Below, piece by piece: positions 62,567 to 64,000 of a stretch of 64,000 nt of DNA (the stretch's first letter is position 1; every line of letters starts with the position of its first letter). This DNA is from Planctomycetota bacterium (GTDB lineage Bacteria > Planctomycetota > Planctomycetia > Gemmatales > Gemmataceae). The DNA is taken from positions 1-64,000 of the forward strand of contig JACPZP010000179.1 of NCBI GenBank assembly GCA_016195405.1, written 5' to 3'. The notes under the pieces are model-generated. The model saw only the letters and a list, made by a program, of their open reading frames with translations, made no database searches and was not told the origin of the DNA. Made by a program: the position numbers and the translations under genes.

Positions 62567-64000
<1,434 letters not shown>

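Overview
The window looks like a chromosome segment of a planctomycete, most probably of the Gemmata/Zavarzinella group. The grounds are family content: a BBP7-type outer-membrane beta-barrel protein, a surface protein with the N-terminal 'LEDRTAPA' motif, a DUF1559-like pseudopilin domain beside an ECF sigma factor, three Hanks-type Ser/Thr kinases, an H4MPT-linked C1-pathway protein, and long GC-rich genes with many palindromes between them. Products were called from motif recognition only; no database search was run.

Layout. 1-3.5 kb: edge of a membrane glycosyltransferase, a ROK sugar kinase, csrA with a long leader and a strong terminator, a membrane protein, a selenocysteine tRNA (selC) and ndk. 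3.5-13.8 kb: a secreted alpha/beta hydrolase, a GAF-GAF-AAA-Fis sigma-54 activator, a methyltransferase, a GT39 glycosyltransferase, a kinase, a FolK-SDR fusion and a histidine kinase. 13.8-16 kb: a small accessory island with an AAA_21 ATPase and a DUF4276 (Toprim-like) protein, the best candidate for a defence-type system. 16-21.4 kb: a TIGR04282 nucleotidyltransferase-like protein, the C1-pathway protein, an esterase, carA and a DUF433/DUF5615 toxin-antitoxin pair whose toxin carries an in-frame amber codon.

21.4-31.7 kb is an envelope region: a ten-haem cytochrome with a C-terminal LVIVD propeller, a beta-barrel porin upstream of it, a BBP7 protein and a double HbpS/GlcG-like surface protein. 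32-44.6 kb: kinase, hemB, a class V aminotransferase, a DUF2760 protein, a large zinc-ribbon/trypsin/HEAT mosaic protein, a DNA glycosylase, a Nif3-like protein, and an ECF sigma factor with a likely anti-sigma partner. 44.8-51.4 kb: an M20 hydrolase and amino-acid permease diverge from lysine 2,3-aminomutase and two D-Ala-D-Ala-ligase-like ATP-grasp enzymes, which suggests handling of a beta-lysine-containing amide. 53-60 kb: two Flp pilins, CpaA, CpaB, the CpaC secretin and CpaE, a partial Tad pilus locus without TadA/TadB/TadC. The right end has a TPR protein, larC and the 5' part of alaS.

A theme across the window is short palindromes at gene ends. At least seven genes have their stop codon inside, or at the boundary of, a palindromic element. 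Other palindromes lie between genes, and one is inside the porin gene.
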